Source: Planctomycetota bacterium
GTDB taxonomy: Bacteria; Planctomycetota; UBA8108; JACQVS01
Assembly (NCBI GenBank): GCA_028280485.1
Contig: JANQLS010000055.1
Location: 1-64,000, forward strand
Length of the DNA stretch: 64,000 bases
Direction of reading: 5' to 3'
Made by a program: the position numbers and the translations under genes. Below, piece after piece: positions 26,618 through 39,047 of this stretch. Every line of letters begins with the position of its first letter. Position 1 is the first letter of the stretch. Below the pieces are notes generated by a model. That model had not been told where the DNA came from and did no database searches. It was given only the letters and a program-made list of their open reading frames with translations.

Positions 26618-29600
26618 ATGCCCTTGACCGTCCGTACCTTCGGAAAGTTTAAGGAACAAGTTGAAGTTCCCAATTTGATGGAACTCCAATTGGCTTCCTA
26701 CAGCCGCTTCTTGCAAGCGGATGTCCACTATACCGATCGTGAAAACTTTGGTCTCGAAGCTCTCTTAAGAGAGATCTTCCCCATCCAAAGCTACGATGGA
26801 AAACATTCATTAGAATACCTAGGTTACGAACTTGGCCGTCCACGTTACACCATGGACGAATGCCGTAAGTTGCGTTTGACCTACGGAATGCCGTTTAAAA
26901 TTCGCGTCTTGCTCGAAAAGGGCGAAGAGCGAATCGAAGAAGAAGTTTACCTCGGTGAAGTCCCCATCATGGTCGGTGGGGGAGAATTCATCATCAACGG
27001 TGCTGAACGTGTGATCGTAAGTCAGCTTCACCGTTCTCCCGGAGTCGACTTCGCTGAAGAAATTCATACCAGTGAGAAGCAACTTCACTCCTGCCGGATT
27101 ATCCCCGAGCGTGGAAGTTGGATCGAACTCAATGTTACGAAGAAAGATGCGCTTTCTATTCGTATCGATCAAAGTGGTAAGTTCCCTGCCACTTGTTTCC
27201 TTCGTGCGATGGGCGAAGAATTCTCGACGAATCGATCGCTTTTAGAACTCTTCTACAAAGTGAAAGAAGTCACTTGTAGAGGTGTCAACTGGATCGATAA
27301 GGTCAAAGGCAAGATCTTGGCCGAAGATATCGTCGATGAATCCGACAGTACTCAGCTCTTAGAGTGCGGTGAGGTCATCACCGAAAGTTTCTGTCGTGAC
27401 TTGCTCAACGATGAAGCCAAATTAAAAGTCGGCGGGAAAGATCGTAAGATTCGTTTTCTCGCTGAAGTGGAAGATCCCCTGATCGTTAACACTCTTCGAG
27501 AAGACCTCTCTAAGAGTCACGAAGATGCCTTGATTCGCATCTACCAACGCCTGCGACCGGGTAACCCTTCTCAACTCCAAAAAGCTAAAGAGCTCTTCCA
27601 CGAGAAGTTCAAAAATTCAAATAAATACCGCCTCGGCAAAGTCGGACGTTTCCGTATTAATCGTAAGTTTAATCAGAACATCCCCGAGACCGAAATGGTT
27701 CTCCATGCCGAAGACGTGGTCAACTGTATCAAGCAGATCTTCAATCTCCGCAGTGGAGATGGAATCGTCGACGATATCGACCACTTGGGTAACCGTCGTG
27801 TACGTACGATCGAAGAGTTGGCGAGCGAAGAACTCCGTAAGGGATTCCTCAAGCTCAAGCGAACCGTTCAAGAGCGTATGAGCATCATGGAGCTCGAAGC
27901 GATCACGCCTCGAAGTGTGATCAACTCGAAAACGATCTCCAGCGCCATCGAATTCTTCTTCGGTCGGGGTGAACTCTCTCAGGTCGTTGACCAAACGAAC
28001 CCTCTTTCACAATTAACTCACGAACGCCGCCTCTCCGCTCTCGGTCCTGGTGGTCTTAATCGAAAACGTGCAGGTTTCGAGGTTCGTGATGTTCATATTT
28101 CTCACTACGGTCGTATCTGTCCGATCGAAACGCCTGAAGGTACGAATATCGGTCTCATCTCCTCCTTGGGAGTTTTTGCGAAGATCGATGAGTACGGTTT
28201 CCTCGTCACTCCCTACCGTGTCGTCAAGAACGGTAAGGTTCTCGATGAAGTCGTTTACCTTCGTGCGGATGAAGAAGAGGAAGCTTGGCTTGCTCCTGCA
28301 GATACCAAGACCGAAAAGAATGGAAAACTCGTCGACAAGCAAATCTTGGCTCGTTGGCGCGGTGACTTCAAATTCGTTCCTCCCAAAGACATCGAGTACA
28401 TGGATGTCTCACCCAAGCAAATGGTGGGAGTCTCTGCGAGTTTGATCCCCTTCTTAGAACACGACGATGCAAACCGTGCGTTGATGGGATCGAACATGCA
28501 ACGCCAGGCCGTGCCTCTGATTAAAACCGATGTCCCCTTGGTGGGAACCGGTATGGAAGAGCACGTAGCCAAGTATAGCGGCATGACCCTCACCGCTGAA
28601 GAAGCCGGTGAAGTCACGCAGGTCGATGCTCAACAAGTCACGATCAACGAAACCGTTTATCCTCTGCGTAAGTTCCAAATGCTCAACGAGCGAACTTGCC
28701 TGAATCAACGCCCCATCGTCAAGTTGGGTGAGCAAGTTGAAAAAGGTCAAGTGATCGCTGATGGAGCGGCCACCGACGATGGAGTTTTAGCTCTCGGGCG
28801 TAACATCTTAGTCGCCTTCCAAAGTTGGGATGGTTACAACTTTGAGGATGCGATCGTCGTGAGTGAAAAGCTCGTTAAGGAAGACGCCTACACTTCGATC
28901 CACCTCAATGAATTTGAAATTGAGATGCGCGAAACGAAGCTGGGACGGGAAGAATTCACTCGTGAAATTCCCAACGTTTCAGAACGGATGCTTCGCAATT
29001 TGGATGAGCGTGGTGTCGTACGAATCGGAACGCGCGTCAAGCCCAGCGACATCATGGTGGGTAAAGTTGTTCCTAAGTCGAAAAGCGAACTTTCTCCTGA
29101 AGAAAAACTTCTCCACGCGATCTTCGGTCGTGCGGGTGAAGATGTTAAGAATGATTCTCTCGAAGTTCCCTCGGGAGTCGACGGAGTGGTCATCGGGGCT
29201 TACTGTTTCTCCCGTCGTTCAAATTCAAGCGACGAAGATCGTAAGAAGATCAAAAAAGAGATCTCCGATGCCGAAGAGGCCTACGCCACCAAAACTCGCC
29301 TTCAAATTGAACGCTTGTTAGAAGCAGTCAAGAAGGTCTTAGGCAAGGCTCCTCTAGGTTCAGACGGTAAGGCCATGAAGGTCGAGAGTCTTCTCGAACA
29401 CGAGAGTGTCTCCTCCATCAAAATGGAATTCCGTTTGGAAGCTCTCTCTGAAGGTCTTAACAAACGTAAAGCTCAGCAACTCAAAGACACGCTTCGCTTG
29501 CACTTCAGCAAATTGGAATCGCTTGAGGATCAAAAGCAACGCGTGATCAACCGCTTGACTCGCGGTGACGAGTTGCCTCCTGGCGTCTTGGAGATGGTGA

Positions 29601-30331
29601 AGGTTTTGGTTGCTACGAAGCGAAACCTCTCTGTCGGTGACAAGATGGCAGGGCGACACGGTAACAAGGGTGTGATCGCGAAGATCCTTCCCGAAGAAGA
29701 CATGCCTTTCTTGGAAGACGGAACTCCCGTCGAGATGATTCTCAATCCTCTAGGTGTGCCTTCTCGTATGAACCTCGGTCAAATTCTTGAGACCCACCTC
29801 GGTTGGGCCGCGAAGAAGCTCGGCTTCCGCGCCGTCACTCCCGTCTTTGACGGTTGTAGTGAAAGCGAGTTGATCCAGATCATGTCAGAAGCTGGATTGC
29901 CCACCGATGGTAAGTCGATGCTCTACGATGGCCGTACGGGCGAACTCTTCGAACAGAAGGTTACCGTCGGTTACATCTACATGTTGAAACTCCATCACTT
30001 GGTCGACGATAAGATCCACGCAAGAGCGACGGGTCCGTACTCCTTGATTACCCAGCAACCTTTGGGTGGTAAGGCGCGTTTCGGTGGCCAGAGATTTGGA
30101 GAGATGGAGGTCTGGGCGTTGGAAGCCTACGGTGCAGCCAATGTTCTCCAAGAGCTCTTGACCGTCAAATCGGATGATGTCGATGGCCGAGCGAAGATTT
30201 ACGAATCGATGGTCAAGGGAACCAATACCTTGGAACCCGGAACCCCGGTTTCGTTCGACGTCTTGTGCCACGAGATCAAGGGCCTCGGCCTCAACCTCGA
30301 GTTACAAAAGAAGCGAAGTTTGCCCGAGTAA
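26618..30331 (+). CDS. rpoB: DNA-directed RNA polymerase subunit beta
   Basis: 1237 residues, intermediate between the Firmicute (about 1180) and E. coli (1342) lengths. Typical start [19 protein letters not shown], rifampicin-region [27 protein letters not shown], and [25 protein letters not shown] (about 1007-1031) with active-site contacts. A helical charged insertion (about residues 870-975, nt 29230-29540) sits between conserved blocks and looks like the beta lineage-specific insertion. Separated from rpoC by 370 bases of hairpins. Confidence 0.97.
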   Translation: MPLTVRTFGKFKEQVEVPNLMELQLASYSRFLQADVHYTDRENFGLEALLREIFPIQSYDGKHSLEYLGYELGRPRYTMDECRKLRLTYGMPFKIRVLLEKGEERIEEEVYLGEVPIMVGGGEFIINGAERVIVSQLHRSPGVDFAEEIHTSEKQLHSCRIIPERGSWIELNVTKKDALSIRIDQSGKFPATCFLRAMGEEFSTNRSLLELFYKVKEVTCRGVNWIDKVKGKILAEDIVDESDSTQLLECGEVITESFCRDLLNDEAKLKVGGKDRKIRFLAEVEDPLIVNTLREDLSKSHEDALIRIYQRLRPGNPSQLQKAKELFHEKFKNSNKYRLGKVGRFRINRKFNQNIPETEMVLHAEDVVNCIKQIFNLRSGDGIVDDIDHLGNRRVRTIEELASEELRKGFLKLKRTVQERMSIMELEAITPRSVINSKTISSAIEFFFGRGELSQVVDQTNPLSQLTHERRLSALGPGGLNRKRAGFEVRDVHISHYGRICPIETPEGTNIGLISSLGVFAKIDEYGFLVTPYRVVKNGKVLDEVVYLRADEEEEAWLAPADTKTEKNGKLVDKQILARWRGDFKFVPPKDIEYMDVSPKQMVGVSASLIPFLEHDDANRALMGSNMQRQAVPLIKTDVPLVGTGMEEHVAKYSGMTLTAEEAGEVTQVDAQQVTINETVYPLRKFQMLNERTCLNQRPIVKLGEQVEKGQVIADGAATDDGVLALGRNILVAFQSWDGYNFEDAIVVSEKLVKEDAYTSIHLNEFEIEMRETKLGREEFTREIPNVSERMLRNLDERGVVRIGTRVKPSDIMVGKVVPKSKSELSPEEKLLHAIFGRAGEDVKNDSLEVPSGVDGVVIGAYCFSRRSNSSDEDRKKIKKEISDAEEAYATKTRLQIERLLEAVKKVLGKAPLGSDGKAMKVESLLEHESVSSIKMEFRLEALSEGLNKRKAQQLKDTLRLHFSKLESLEDQKQRVINRLTRGDELPPGVLEMVKVLVATKRNLSVGDKMAGRHGNKGVIAKILPEEDMPFLEDGTPVEMILNPLGVPSRMNLGQILETHLGWAAKKLGFRAVTPVFDGCSESELIQIMSEAGLPTDGKSMLYDGRTGELFEQKVTVGYIYMLKLHHLVDDKIHARATGPYSLITQQPLGGKARFGGQRFGEMEVWALEAYGAANVLQELLTVKSDDVDGRAKIYESMVKGTNTLEPGTPVSFDVLCHEIKGLGLNLELQKKRSLPE

Positions 30332-30351
30332 GCAGCGCCTCTATTTATTTT

Positions 30352-30491
30352 GTTGAAACAAGGCCTTGGGGCCATGCTTCAACCGTTCCGGTAGTTCAAT
30401 GAACTACCTTCACTCCGCAAACAAAGACCTGCGGTCTTAGTTTGCGGCCTGCTTGATCCCAAGCAGGCTTAGTTTCTGGTAACAGAAACCA
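30352..30491 (+). repeat. multi-hairpin unit between rpoB and rpoC
   Basis: Five successive hairpins: 30352-30382 (GTTGAA/TTCAAC), 30390-30408 (GGTAGTTC/GAACTACC), 30415-30447 (CCGCAAAC/GTTTGCGG), 30447-30468 (GCCTGCTTG/CAAGCAGGC) and 30470-30491 (GGTTTCTG-type). The connector CTTCACTCCG recurs in the units after rplC, rplF and rpoA. A further nested structure follows at about 30505-30570. Confidence 0.8.
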
Positions 30492-30701
30492 TTTACGGAA
30501 AACAAGCTGGGTCAGCCAGATGGAGGAACTTCAAACGGGTTGAAGTTCACTCGCAAGCTGACTCAGCCCGACCTGTCCAAACAAGGGGTGAAGCATGAGC
30601 TTCCCCAATCTGCTTCATTAGAAGCAAGTGTTCGTTGAAGCAGAATCCTGGTTCGGGTTTCGTCGACCGCGAAACTCAGAACAAACAATCGGGAGACATC
30701 C

Positions 30702-33700
30702 ATGGTCGAAGCAATTTACGAAAAAATTAATGACTTCGGTTCGGTTCATATTCGTTTGGCCTCACCGAATGACATCCTCTCCTGGTCTTACGGAGAGATC
30801 AAAAAACCAGAAACCATCAACTACCGTACTTACCGTCCGGAAAAAGATGGTCTCTTCTGCGAGCGTATTTTCGGTCCTGAACGCGACTGGGAATGCTTTT
30901 GTGGAAAGTACAAAGGTATCAAGCACCGCGGAATCATCTGTGACCGCTGCGGGGTGAAAGTCACTCACTCTCGCGTCCGTCGTCAGCGAATGGGGCACAT
31001 CAACTTAGCTGCTCCCATCGTTCACATTTGGTTCTTCAAAGCGATGCCTTCCCGTTTAGGTAATCTTCTCGCGATGAAAACTTCATCGCTTGAAAGAATT
31101 ATCTACTACCAAGACTACGTCGTCATCGATCCCGGCGATACTCCTTTGAAAGAGAAGCAACTTCTCACTGAAGAAGAGTACCGCGTCTGTCGCGATCGTT
31201 ACGGTGAGTCTTTCGAAGCCGATATGGGAGCTGACGCTGTCCGCAAGCTCATCAACCGCATCGATTTAGAAAAACTCGTCGAAGAAATTCGCGCTGAATT
31301 GGCAACGACCAAGTCTAAGCAAAAAACTAAAGACCTCATCAAACGCTTGAAGATCGTCAAAGCGATCATCGACAGCGGCAATAAAGCCGAGTGGATGATC
31401 CTCGATGTCGTTCCGGTTATTCCCCCGGATCTTCGTCCTTTGGTCTTGCTCGAAAGTGGAAACTTTGCGACCTCAGACTTGAACGATCTCTACCGTCGTT
31501 TGATCAACCGAAACAACCGTTTGAAAAAGCTGCTCGATCTCAACGCTCCGGACGTGATTATCCGGAATGAGAAGCGAATGTTGCAGCACTCAGTTGATGC
31601 CCTCTTCGATAACAACCGTTGTCGCAGACCGGTATTGGGTTCGAACAACCGTCCCTTGAAATCTTTGACCGATATGATCAAAGGTAAGCAAGGTCGTTTC
31701 CGTGAGAACCTCCTCGGTAAGCGTGTTGACTACAGTGCTCGTTCAGTGATCGCAGTCGGTCCTGAGTTGAAACTCCATCAATGTGGTCTGCCTAAGAAGA
31801 TCGCTTTGGAACTCTACCAGCCTTTTATTATCAGAAGGCTGAAGGAACTCGGTCACGCCGATACCATCAAGAGCGCTAAGAAGATGCTCGAACGTAAGGA
31901 TGAAGAAGTTTGGGATATCCTCGACGAAGTCATCCACGAGCATCCCGTGCTTCTCAACCGTGCACCCACTCTTCACCGTGTGGGTATCCAGGCGTTTGAG
32001 CCTGTCTTGATCGAAGGTAACGCTATCCTCATTCACCCCTTGGTGTGTGAAGGTTTCAATGCTGACTTCGACGGTGACCAAATGGCGGTCCACTTGCCCT
32101 TGTCGATTGAGGCTCAAGTGGAAGCAACCATGTTGATGCTTTCAACCAACAACGTGTTCTCGCCCGCAAACGGTCGCCCGATTATTGCGCCTTCTCAAGA
32201 TATCGTTCTCGGTTGTTACTATCTCACTTATGAACCCGCTGAGCCCGAAGACGAAGAGAACCTCGCTGTTTACGGTTCTCCCATGGAAGTCTTCCAAGCT
32301 CACGGTGCCGGGAAAGTTCGATTCCACAGTGAAGTGCGCGTTCGTCTTCCCGACGACACTCAGTTCCTCACTCGTAACGGAGTCGAAAATCAAGATGTCC
32401 CCGTCTACCGAACGACGGTCGGACGTCTCTATTTCAACGACATCCTCCCCGAGGGTATGCAGTTCTACAACATGGCTATGAGTAAAAGTAACTTGAGCCG
32501 TGTGATTCACGATTGCTACCAATTGCTCGGTAGAAAATCGACGCTGACTCTCTTGGATGATCTTAAAGAACTCGGTTTTAAACACGCGACGATTTCGGGT
32601 ATCTCTTTCGCGAAGAACGACCTCACTGTTCCTGGCGATAAGGAAGAGATCCTCGAACGTATCCAAGGGGAAGTCGACAAGGTTGAAGAACAATACCAGA
32701 AGGGTGTTATCACCGAGGGTGAGCGTTACAACCAAATCATCGACCTTTGGACGAATGCGACCGAAGCGATCGGTGAGCAAATGATCGACGCTTTGAAAAG
32801 AGATATTCGCCCCGAAGAAGTCCTCGAGTATGTGAATCCCATTTTCATGATGGTCGACTCCGGTGCTCGTGGTAGTTCTACTCAGATTCGTCAGCTCGCT
32901 GGTATGCGGGGATTGATGGCGAAACCTTCGGGTCGAATTATCGAAACGCCAATTAAGGCGAGTTTCCGTGAAGGGCTGAAAGTACTCGAATACTTCTCCT
33001 CCACTCACGGTGCTCGTAAGGGTTTGGCGGATACAGCATTGAAAACTGCTGACTCCGGTTACCTCACTCGTAAGTTGGCTGACGTCGCCCAAAACGTGGT
33101 CGTCAATGAAGATGACTGTGGAACCCTCAACGGTATCACCAAGAGTGTGATCTACAAGGGGGACCGAGTGGAGATTCCATTGTGGAAAAACATCACCGGT
33201 CGTACCGCACGTGACCGTATCGTCGATGTGATCACCGACGAAGTGATCGTTGAAGAAAATCAAATGATCACCGAAGAGGTCGCAAAACGAATCGAATCAC
33301 TCGGTCACGAAAAAGTACGGGTGCGTTCACCTCTGACTTGTGAAACGGCTCTCGGTGTTTGTGCGAAGTGTTACGGAATGGACCTCTCGACCGGACGTGC
33401 GGTAGAAGAGGGATTGGCGGTCGGAATTATCGCCGCTCAATCGATTGGTGAGCCGGGTACTCAGTTGACAATGCGTACTTTCCACATCGGTGGTATCGCA
33501 TCGAAGCGAGTGGAAGACACCAAGATTCAAACCGCCGCTGAGGGATTTGTTAAATTCCACAACTTGCGCGTCGTAACGAACCCTGAAAAGAAAGAAGTGG
33601 TTCTTAACCGAAACGGTGAAATCGCCGTCGAGGATGACAAGGGACGTGAAATTGAACGTCACCAAGTTCCTACGGGTGCGATTCTCCACGTCGCCGATGG

Positions 33701-34901
33701 CGAAGAGATCAAAGGCACGACCGTCCTCTTGGAATGGGAACCTCACATGATTCCTATTCTGGCGGAAAAAGCCGGAGTCATCGAGTACGACGACATCATC
33801 GAAGGTGCGACAATGAAGATCGAGACCGATCCCAAGTCGAAACTTCTCCGTCGCCAGATCATCGAGCACAAGGGTGAGCTTCATCCCCAGATTATCGTCA
33901 GCGATGAAAAAGGGGACCGCCTCGGGGTTTATCCCATTCCTGAGAAAGCCTATATCGAAGTGGAACAAGGCCAGACCGTTTCTGCGGGAACCTTGTTGGC
34001 TAAGACTCCTCGAGAGGTGAGTGGTACCCAGGACATCACCGGTGGTCTACCTCGGGTGACCGAGATTTTCGAAGTTCGTCGTCCTAAAGATCCGGCCGTT
34101 ATCGCCGAGATCGATGGAGATGTCGAATTCGGTGAGAAAAAGCGTGGTAAGTCGACCATCATCGTCAAAAACGAATCTGGCATGGAAGTCGATCACCTCA
34201 TTCCTCACGGAAAGCACTTCCGAGTCCACAAGGGCGACACGGTCAAAGCCGGGGAACCCCTGGTCGACGGACCTCTGATTCCTAAGGATATCCTGAGAAT
34301 CAGTGGTGAGGAAGCCGTACAGAACTATCTCCTGAGAGAGGTTCAAAATGTTTATCGGTCCCAAAATGTGACCATCGACGATAAGCATATCGAGACGATC
34401 ATCAGTCAGATGTTGAGGAATGTTCAGGTCTTAGATTCGGGTGATACCGAACTCTTGCCCGGAACGGTCATCGATAAGTTCCGCTTCCGCAACATCAACC
34501 AACAGACTTTGGCTGAAGGTAAGAAGCCGGCGACCTCAGAGGCCCTCCTCTTGGGAATCACCAAAGCTTCTTTACACTCTGAAAGTTTTATTTCGGCGGC
34601 AAGTTTCCAAGAGACCACTAAGGTCTTGACTGAGGCTGCGCTATCCGGTAAAACCGACAACCTTTTCGGCTTGAAAGAGAACGTCATCTTAGGGCACCTG
34701 GTCCCTGCGGGAACTGGGTTTAAGGCCTATCAAGACAAAGCAGTTAAGAAATTGGGTGAACCCATTGAGGAGCCCAAACCTGAACCTGTTCCTGAAGAGC
34801 CACCTCAGAGTCTCGACCCACTTTCGGCTCTCGCTCGAGCTGCAAGCCAGAGTCAGCCTGAAAATCCGAATCCAACGATGCCAACTCCGCCTTCCCTTTA
34901 A
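30702..34901 (+). CDS. rpoC: DNA-directed RNA polymerase subunit beta'
   Basis: 1399 residues. Zinc finger near the N-terminus ([19 protein letters not shown], about 65-83), catalytic NADFDGD motif (about 452-458), bridge-helix and trigger-loop regions, second zinc site [19 protein letters not shown]. Just before the conserved [22 protein letters not shown], residues about 940-1104 form an SBHM-type insertion corresponding in place to SI3 of E. coli. Residues 1021-1104 of it resemble the extra segment of L3 encoded at 40750-41124. The last about 60 residues form a Pro/Glu/Ser-rich tail not needed by the fold. Confidence 0.97.
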   Translation: MVEAIYEKINDFGSVHIRLASPNDILSWSYGEIKKPETINYRTYRPEKDGLFCERIFGPERDWECFCGKYKGIKHRGIICDRCGVKVTHSRVRRQRMGHINLAAPIVHIWFFKAMPSRLGNLLAMKTSSLERIIYYQDYVVIDPGDTPLKEKQLLTEEEYRVCRDRYGESFEADMGADAVRKLINRIDLEKLVEEIRAELATTKSKQKTKDLIKRLKIVKAIIDSGNKAEWMILDVVPVIPPDLRPLVLLESGNFATSDLNDLYRRLINRNNRLKKLLDLNAPDVIIRNEKRMLQHSVDALFDNNRCRRPVLGSNNRPLKSLTDMIKGKQGRFRENLLGKRVDYSARSVIAVGPELKLHQCGLPKKIALELYQPFIIRRLKELGHADTIKSAKKMLERKDEEVWDILDEVIHEHPVLLNRAPTLHRVGIQAFEPVLIEGNAILIHPLVCEGFNADFDGDQMAVHLPLSIEAQVEATMLMLSTNNVFSPANGRPIIAPSQDIVLGCYYLTYEPAEPEDEENLAVYGSPMEVFQAHGAGKVRFHSEVRVRLPDDTQFLTRNGVENQDVPVYRTTVGRLYFNDILPEGMQFYNMAMSKSNLSRVIHDCYQLLGRKSTLTLLDDLKELGFKHATISGISFAKNDLTVPGDKEEILERIQGEVDKVEEQYQKGVITEGERYNQIIDLWTNATEAIGEQMIDALKRDIRPEEVLEYVNPIFMMVDSGARGSSTQIRQLAGMRGLMAKPSGRIIETPIKASFREGLKVLEYFSSTHGARKGLADTALKTADSGYLTRKLADVAQNVVVNEDDCGTLNGITKSVIYKGDRVEIPLWKNITGRTARDRIVDVITDEVIVEENQMITEEVAKRIESLGHEKVRVRSPLTCETALGVCAKCYGMDLSTGRAVEEGLAVGIIAAQSIGEPGTQLTMRTFHIGGIASKRVEDTKIQTAAEGFVKFHNLRVVTNPEKKEVVLNRNGEIAVEDDKGREIERHQVPTGAILHVADGEEIKGTTVLLEWEPHMIPILAEKAGVIEYDDIIEGATMKIETDPKSKLLRRQIIEHKGELHPQIIVSDEKGDRLGVYPIPEKAYIEVEQGQTVSAGTLLAKTPREVSGTQDITGGLPRVTEIFEVRRPKDPAVIAEIDGDVEFGEKKRGKSTIIVKNESGMEVDHLIPHGKHFRVHKGDTVKAGEPLVDGPLIPKDILRISGEEAVQNYLLREVQNVYRSQNVTIDDKHIETIISQMLRNVQVLDSGDTELLPGTVIDKFRFRNINQQTLAEGKKPATSEALLLGITKASLHSESFISAASFQETTKVLTEAALSGKTDNLFGLKENVILGHLVPAGTGFKAYQDKAVKKLGEPIEEPKPEPVPEEPPQSLDPLSALARAASQSQPENPNPTMPTPPSL

Positions 34902-34922
34902 TGGGGGGTGAGAGTGGTCAGT

Positions 34923-34973
34923 CCAAAATGTGTAGCTCTTAAGACTTGTTGTCTTGTGAGTTACACATTTTGG
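34923..34973 (+). terminator. long hairpin after rpoC
   Basis: CCAAAATGTGTA.CTC pairs with GAG.TACACATTTTGG, with an inner AAGAC/GTCTT stem. It is not followed by a T-run. Likely transcript end, pause or processing site between rpoC and rpsL. Confidence 0.5.
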
Positions 34974-35089
34974 AATACTTAGAATTCAATATTTTGACAG
35001 CCCGTCGCTTTGAGTACGTCCAACGGCGGAAGTCACTTAAGCACGGCTTAGTTTCTACTAAAAGAAACTGTCACTGAGAGTTAATAAAG

Positions 35090-35458
35090 ATGCCAACGAT
35101 CAACCAACTCGTCCGTAAAGGACGTAAGAAGGTCAAACGTAAAAGTAAGTCTCCCGTATTGGATAAATGTCCTCAGCGACGGGGTGTCTGTCTTCAAGTG
35201 AAGACTATGACTCCTAAGAAGCCCAACTCGGCGCTTCGAAAAATCGCTCGTGTGCGTTTAACCAACGGAAAAGAGATCACCGCTTACATCGGGGGTGAAG
35301 GTCACAATCTCCAGGAACACTCCATCGTCCTCGTAAGAGGTGGTCGTGTGCGTGATTTACCTGGTGTGCGTTATCACATCGTCCGTGGAACATTGGATAC
35401 CTCGGGTGTCGAGCCTCGTAAGCAAGCGCGTTCTAAATACGGAAGAAAACGAAGCTAA
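35090..35458 (+). CDS. rpsL: 30S ribosomal protein S12
   Basis: 122 residues. Decoding-centre protein. [32 protein letters not shown] and the [22 protein letters not shown] segment (streptomycin-resistance positions) are canonical, with the first Lys of PKKPNS unmodified. Usual length. First gene of the str operon. Confidence 0.97.
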   Translation: MPTINQLVRKGRKKVKRKSKSPVLDKCPQRRGVCLQVKTMTPKKPNSALRKIARVRLTNGKEITAYIGGEGHNLQEHSIVLVRGGRVRDLPGVRYHIVRGTLDTSGVEPRKQARSKYGRKRS

Positions 35459-35459
35459 G

Positions 35460-35780
35460 CTTCGCAGTGTTTTCGAAGAACGCTCCAAGCAACACTTTGT
35501 GTTGCGTCGCTTCCACAGTGTTTTTGAGGAGCGCTCCAAGCAACGCTTCGCATTGCGTCGCTTCCTAAAGGGCGGCCAGTGATTTCGAAGATCGCTCCAA
35601 GTAGTGCTTCGCACTACGTCGCTCCCTAAAGGGCGGCTCTGCCGCTCCTGATTTTAGAGATTTCGATGACTCGTTTTAAGCATCACTTCTCTTGCACATA
35701 ATTTTCGAAGAACGCTCCAAGCGACACCTTGTGTTGCGTCGCTTCCTAAAGGGCGGCTATGCCGCGCTTTACCTTCAGAG
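35460..35780 (+). repeat. four imperfect hairpin units after rpsL
   Basis: Repeated pattern GAAGA.CGCTCCAAG + stem + CGTCGCTTCC at about 35474-35512, 35530-35565, 35588-35625 and 35706-35750. Stems GCAACAC/GTGTTGC, GCAACGC/GCATTGC, GTAGTGC/GCACTAC and GCGACACC/GTGTTGC vary but mostly pair. Between units is TAAAGGGCGGC. Region 35781-36021 contains no gene. Confidence 0.75.
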
Positions 35781-36021
35781 TTTTTAGTACGATTGAAGGG
35801 TGCTTCAAGCAGTGCGATATTCCCTGAAGGGTGTTTTGCCACTTTTCGGCTTTAGATTAGTGGCCGTAATTTTGAAGAGGCGCTTTAAAAAATACGTCTC
35901 TTGCGACTATTAAGAAAAATAAGACAGAGCAAACATGAGTTTGTTCATTTTAGAAAACCGAGTGAGGTTGAGTAATGTCGACCCACTCGATGAAACTCCC
36001 AACATTGGGCTATAGAAATAC

Positions 36022-36537
36022 ATGCCAAAGTTTAGAAAGCGCGGCAAGAAGGCCGAAAATAAGACCAAATTCAAGTTTAAGTCGACCGAAAGATTTCTTC
36101 GTGGCGACCCTAAGTTCGATAATTTGGTTCTCGCTAAGCTCATCAACAAGGTGATGCTTCAAGGTAAAAAATCAACGGCGATCAACGTTGTTTACGACTG
36201 CATGGACCTCCTCGGAAAACGCATCAAAGATCAAGAACCTTTAGATGTCGTCATGACCGCGATCAACAACGTCAAGCCTCAAATCGAAGTTCGTTCAAAG
36301 AGAGTCGGTGGTGCGACCTATCAAGTTCCTATGGAAGTGAACAAGAAGCGCCAACTCACTCTTTCTATCCGAACGATCGTCGAAAACGCTCGCGGTAAAA
36401 AGGGCAAGCCTATGGCTCAACGCTTGGCTGACGAACTCAACGACGCCTATAACAAACAAGGCGCTTCGATCACCTGGCGTGAAAACGTCCATAAGATGGC
36501 TGAAGCGAATAAATTGTTCGCACACTTCGCTTGGTAG
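36022..36537 (+). CDS. rpsG: 30S ribosomal protein S7
   Basis: 171 residues, slightly longer than the usual 156 because of a basic N-terminal extension (MPKFRKRGKKAENKTKFKFK). Primary 16S-binding protein organising the head. QVPMEVNKKRQLTLSIRTIVENARGK and ASITWRENVHKMAEANKLFAHFAW are characteristic. Sits 560 bases after rpsL, an unusually large gap filled by hairpin repeats. Confidence 0.96.
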   Translation: MPKFRKRGKKAENKTKFKFKSTERFLRGDPKFDNLVLAKLINKVMLQGKKSTAINVVYDCMDLLGKRIKDQEPLDVVMTAINNVKPQIEVRSKRVGGATYQVPMEVNKKRQLTLSIRTIVENARGKKGKPMAQRLADELNDAYNKQGASITWRENVHKMAEANKLFAHFAW

Positions 36538-36539
36538 AA

Positions 36540-36680
36540 GTTGCAGTGCAACTTCTACTGTCGTCTTGGAAGAGACGCTCCATGTAGTGCTTCGCACTAC
36601 GTCGCTTCCACAGTGTTCTAGAAGAGCGCTCCAAGCAATGCTTCGCATTGCGTCGCTTCCTAAAGGAGGCTCTGCCGCTT
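36540..36680 (+). repeat. hairpin units after rpsG
   Basis: Starts with AGAAGTTGCA/TGCAACTTCT, then two copies of the CGCTCCA...CGTCGCTTCC unit (about 36570-36609 and 36624-36660) and the AAAGGAGGCTCTGCCGC end. Same family as the array after rpsL. Confidence 0.75.
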
Positions 36681-36787
36681 AGCTTCTAAGTGACGATTCT
36701 ATTAAATTTAAATGAAGTTGAGCCGGTGAGTTCTTTACCTGAGTTCGCTTCATGAATGAAACTTCTTTCATTCAATAAAATTACAAT

Positions 36788-36823
36788 CCGCCGTAGATGA
36801 GAATTCTCAGCTGCGGCGGTTTT
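36788..36823 (+). terminator. hairpin before fusA
   Basis: CCGCCG...TGAG pairs with CTCA...CGGCGG around AATT, followed by TTTT. Could attenuate between rpsG and fusA. Confidence 0.6.
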
Positions 36824-36947
36824 CGTATCAGGATTGAGAACCTGTTTACCTTGGAATTGGCGCAGATTCTCTCCCTCGATGTTTTTCATCTAGTTAAAAC
36901 GTTCTTTCGGCATCAAAGAGCGGTTTCGAGTTTAAAGCTGACTGACC

Positions 36948-39047
36948 ATGGCGAAGTCCAAAGGTTCTCCATCCAATAAAAAAGGACAGGTGAGGTCCTA
37001 TACCTCCAAGCTCCGAAACATCGGCATCATCGCTCATATCGATGCGGGGAAGACCACCGTGAGTGAACGGATTCTCTATTACTCCGGGAAAGAGCATCGC
37101 ATCGGAGCGGTCGATGAGGGGACTGCAACGATGGATTGGCGTCCCGAAGAACAAGAGCGTGGAATTACGATCACTTCGGCCGCAACTTCATTGAACTGGG
37201 GCGAGTACCGAATCAACCTTATCGACACCCCTGGGCACGTTGATTTCACGGCTGAGGTCGAGCGATCTTTACGCGTCTTGGATGGAGCTGTCGGTATCTT
37301 TTGCGGGGTGGGTGGAGTTGAAGCTCAATCGGAAACGGTGTGGCGACAAGCTAATCGGTACCAAGTTCCGCGAATTGCATTCGTTAATAAGCTCGATCGA
37401 ACGGGGGCTGATTTTTATCGAGTGATCGAATCGATGAGAGAACGCCTTAACGCCAATCCTGTGCCTGTTCAGATTCCTTTTGGTATCGAAAAGGAATTTC
37501 AGGGGACCGTCGATCTCATCGAGATGAAGCTCATCCGTTACGATGAAGCCTCTCAGGGTTCTGATTTGATTTACGAAGAGGTTCCTGAAGAGTTGGCTGA
37601 AGATGCGGCGAAGTGGCGTGAATTTATGATCGAGACGGCCGCTGAGTTTGATGACGACCTCCTCAACTCTTATCTGGAAGATGGTGACGTTTCACCTGAA
37701 GCCATTCGTTCTGCCTTGAGGGCGGGAACTCTAAGTCAAAAAATACAACCTCTTCTTTGTGGAACGGCTCTTAAGAACAAAGGGGTTCAGCCTCTTTTAG
37801 ATGCCGTTTGTAGTTACCTTCCTGCGCCCGAAGATATCGAGATCGTCGAAGGTCTTCATCCTAGATCTGAGGATGGGATTACTCGTAAGCTCGTTCCAGA
37901 TGAATATTTTTCTGCATTGGCTTTTAAAAGTGATGTCGATTCCCACGGTACCTTGACCTACCTGCGGATTTATAGCGGTGTTTTAAAAGCTGGTGGGCAA
38001 GTTTTGAATGTCACGCAAAATGAAAGAGAGCGAATTCAGAAGCTCTTTTTAATGCACTCCAATGAGCGAACTCAGCTGGAAGAAGCACAGGCTGGTGACA
38101 TTGTGGGGGTCGTCGGGCTGAGAACAACTGCGACTGGAGACACGCTTTCCGATACGAAACATCCCATCTTGTTTGAGGCTCTCCGATTTCCTGAGACGGT
38201 TATCGCTATGGCGATCGAGCCGCGAAGTATTGCGGATCGAGATAAGTTGCTCGAAGCCATTGAGCTTCTGGGGAAGGATGATCCCACTTTCCGTTCCCAG
38301 CTCGATGAAGATACCGGGCAATTGGTGGTATCGGGAATGGGGGAGTTGCACCTTGAGGTCATCAAAGGAAGACTCCTACGCGAATTCAAGGTCGACGCGC
38401 GTGTAGGTAAGCCGAGAGTTGCTTACCGAGAGACCCTGCAGGGTGAAGGGCGTGGATCTGCCGTCTTTGAAAAATTAGTCGGTCAGAAAAATCATTACGC
38501 ACAAATTGTGGTTCAAGTCAGTCACGATGATGACCTAGAAGGTACGGAAGTCGTCAATAAGCTCAGCAAAGAAACCGTTCCCTTGGAGTATCACCCAGAT
38601 ATCGAAGAAGGAGTGAGGGGGGCGATCGAATCGGGTGGATCGTACGGTTTCCCCTTAATTCACGTGCGGGCTGAGATTGTCGATGGTGATTTCAGGCAGG
38701 GTGATGGATCGAGCGTAGCCTATGCGACGGCTGCGAGTCAGGCTCTCTCGGATGCGATCAGCAAATTGAGCACTGTCATCCTTGAGCCCATCATGCGGTT
38801 TGAAGTGCAAGTGCCAGAAGAATATTACGGCTCGGTCGTCAATGACTTTAACAAGCGAAGAGCAGTGGTGGGGGAAACGGATTTGGCGGGAGACATTCGT
38901 CTCGTCCGGGGAACTGTGCCTTTGGCTGAGGTTTTTGGGTACACGACCGTGCTGCGTTCGTTGACCCAAGGCCGGGCTTCCATCAGCATGGAACCCGAAA
39001 CTTACGCTCAAGTTCCTCCGGATGTGCAGGCGAAGTTTGAGTATTGA
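36948..39047 (+). CDS. fusA: elongation factor G
   Basis: 699 residues, full length. Translocation GTPase. G1 AHIDAGKTT (29-37), switch [11 protein letters not shown]3 DTPGH, G4 NKLD; domain IV and V are present ([21 protein letters not shown] and the C-terminal REPIMR-like block). A basic N-terminal tail of about 20 residues precedes the G domain. The stretch [23 protein letters not shown] departs from the E. coli text but keeps the QSETV motif. No strong ribosome-binding site is visible. Followed by a 950-base spacer before the S10 operon. Confidence 0.95.
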   Translation: MAKSKGSPSNKKGQVRSYTSKLRNIGIIAHIDAGKTTVSERILYYSGKEHRIGAVDEGTATMDWRPEEQERGITITSAATSLNWGEYRINLIDTPGHVDFTAEVERSLRVLDGAVGIFCGVGGVEAQSETVWRQANRYQVPRIAFVNKLDRTGADFYRVIESMRERLNANPVPVQIPFGIEKEFQGTVDLIEMKLIRYDEASQGSDLIYEEVPEELAEDAAKWREFMIETAAEFDDDLLNSYLEDGDVSPEAIRSALRAGTLSQKIQPLLCGTALKNKGVQPLLDAVCSYLPAPEDIEIVEGLHPRSEDGITRKLVPDEYFSALAFKSDVDSHGTLTYLRIYSGVLKAGGQVLNVTQNERERIQKLFLMHSNERTQLEEAQAGDIVGVVGLRTTATGDTLSDTKHPILFEALRFPETVIAMAIEPRSIADRDKLLEAIELLGKDDPTFRSQLDEDTGQLVVSGMGELHLEVIKGRLLREFKVDARVGKPRVAYRETLQGEGRGSAVFEKLVGQKNHYAQIVVQVSHDDDLEGTEVVNKLSKETVPLEYHPDIEEGVRGAIESGGSYGFPLIHVRAEIVDGDFRQGDGSSVAYATAASQALSDAISKLSTVILEPIMRFEVQVPEEYYGSVVNDFNKRRAVVGETDLAGDIRLVRGTVPLAEVFGYTTVLRSLTQGRASISMEPETYAQVPPDVQAKFEY

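Noticed and set aside
32142..33263. long antisense frame inside rpoC (373 codons)
   Set aside because: Shadow of the strongly biased codon use of rpoC; no family likeness.
35357..35614. antisense frames over the hairpin arrays near rpsL
   Set aside because: Repetitive peptides (KRCLERSSK-like) simply translate the repeated hairpins.
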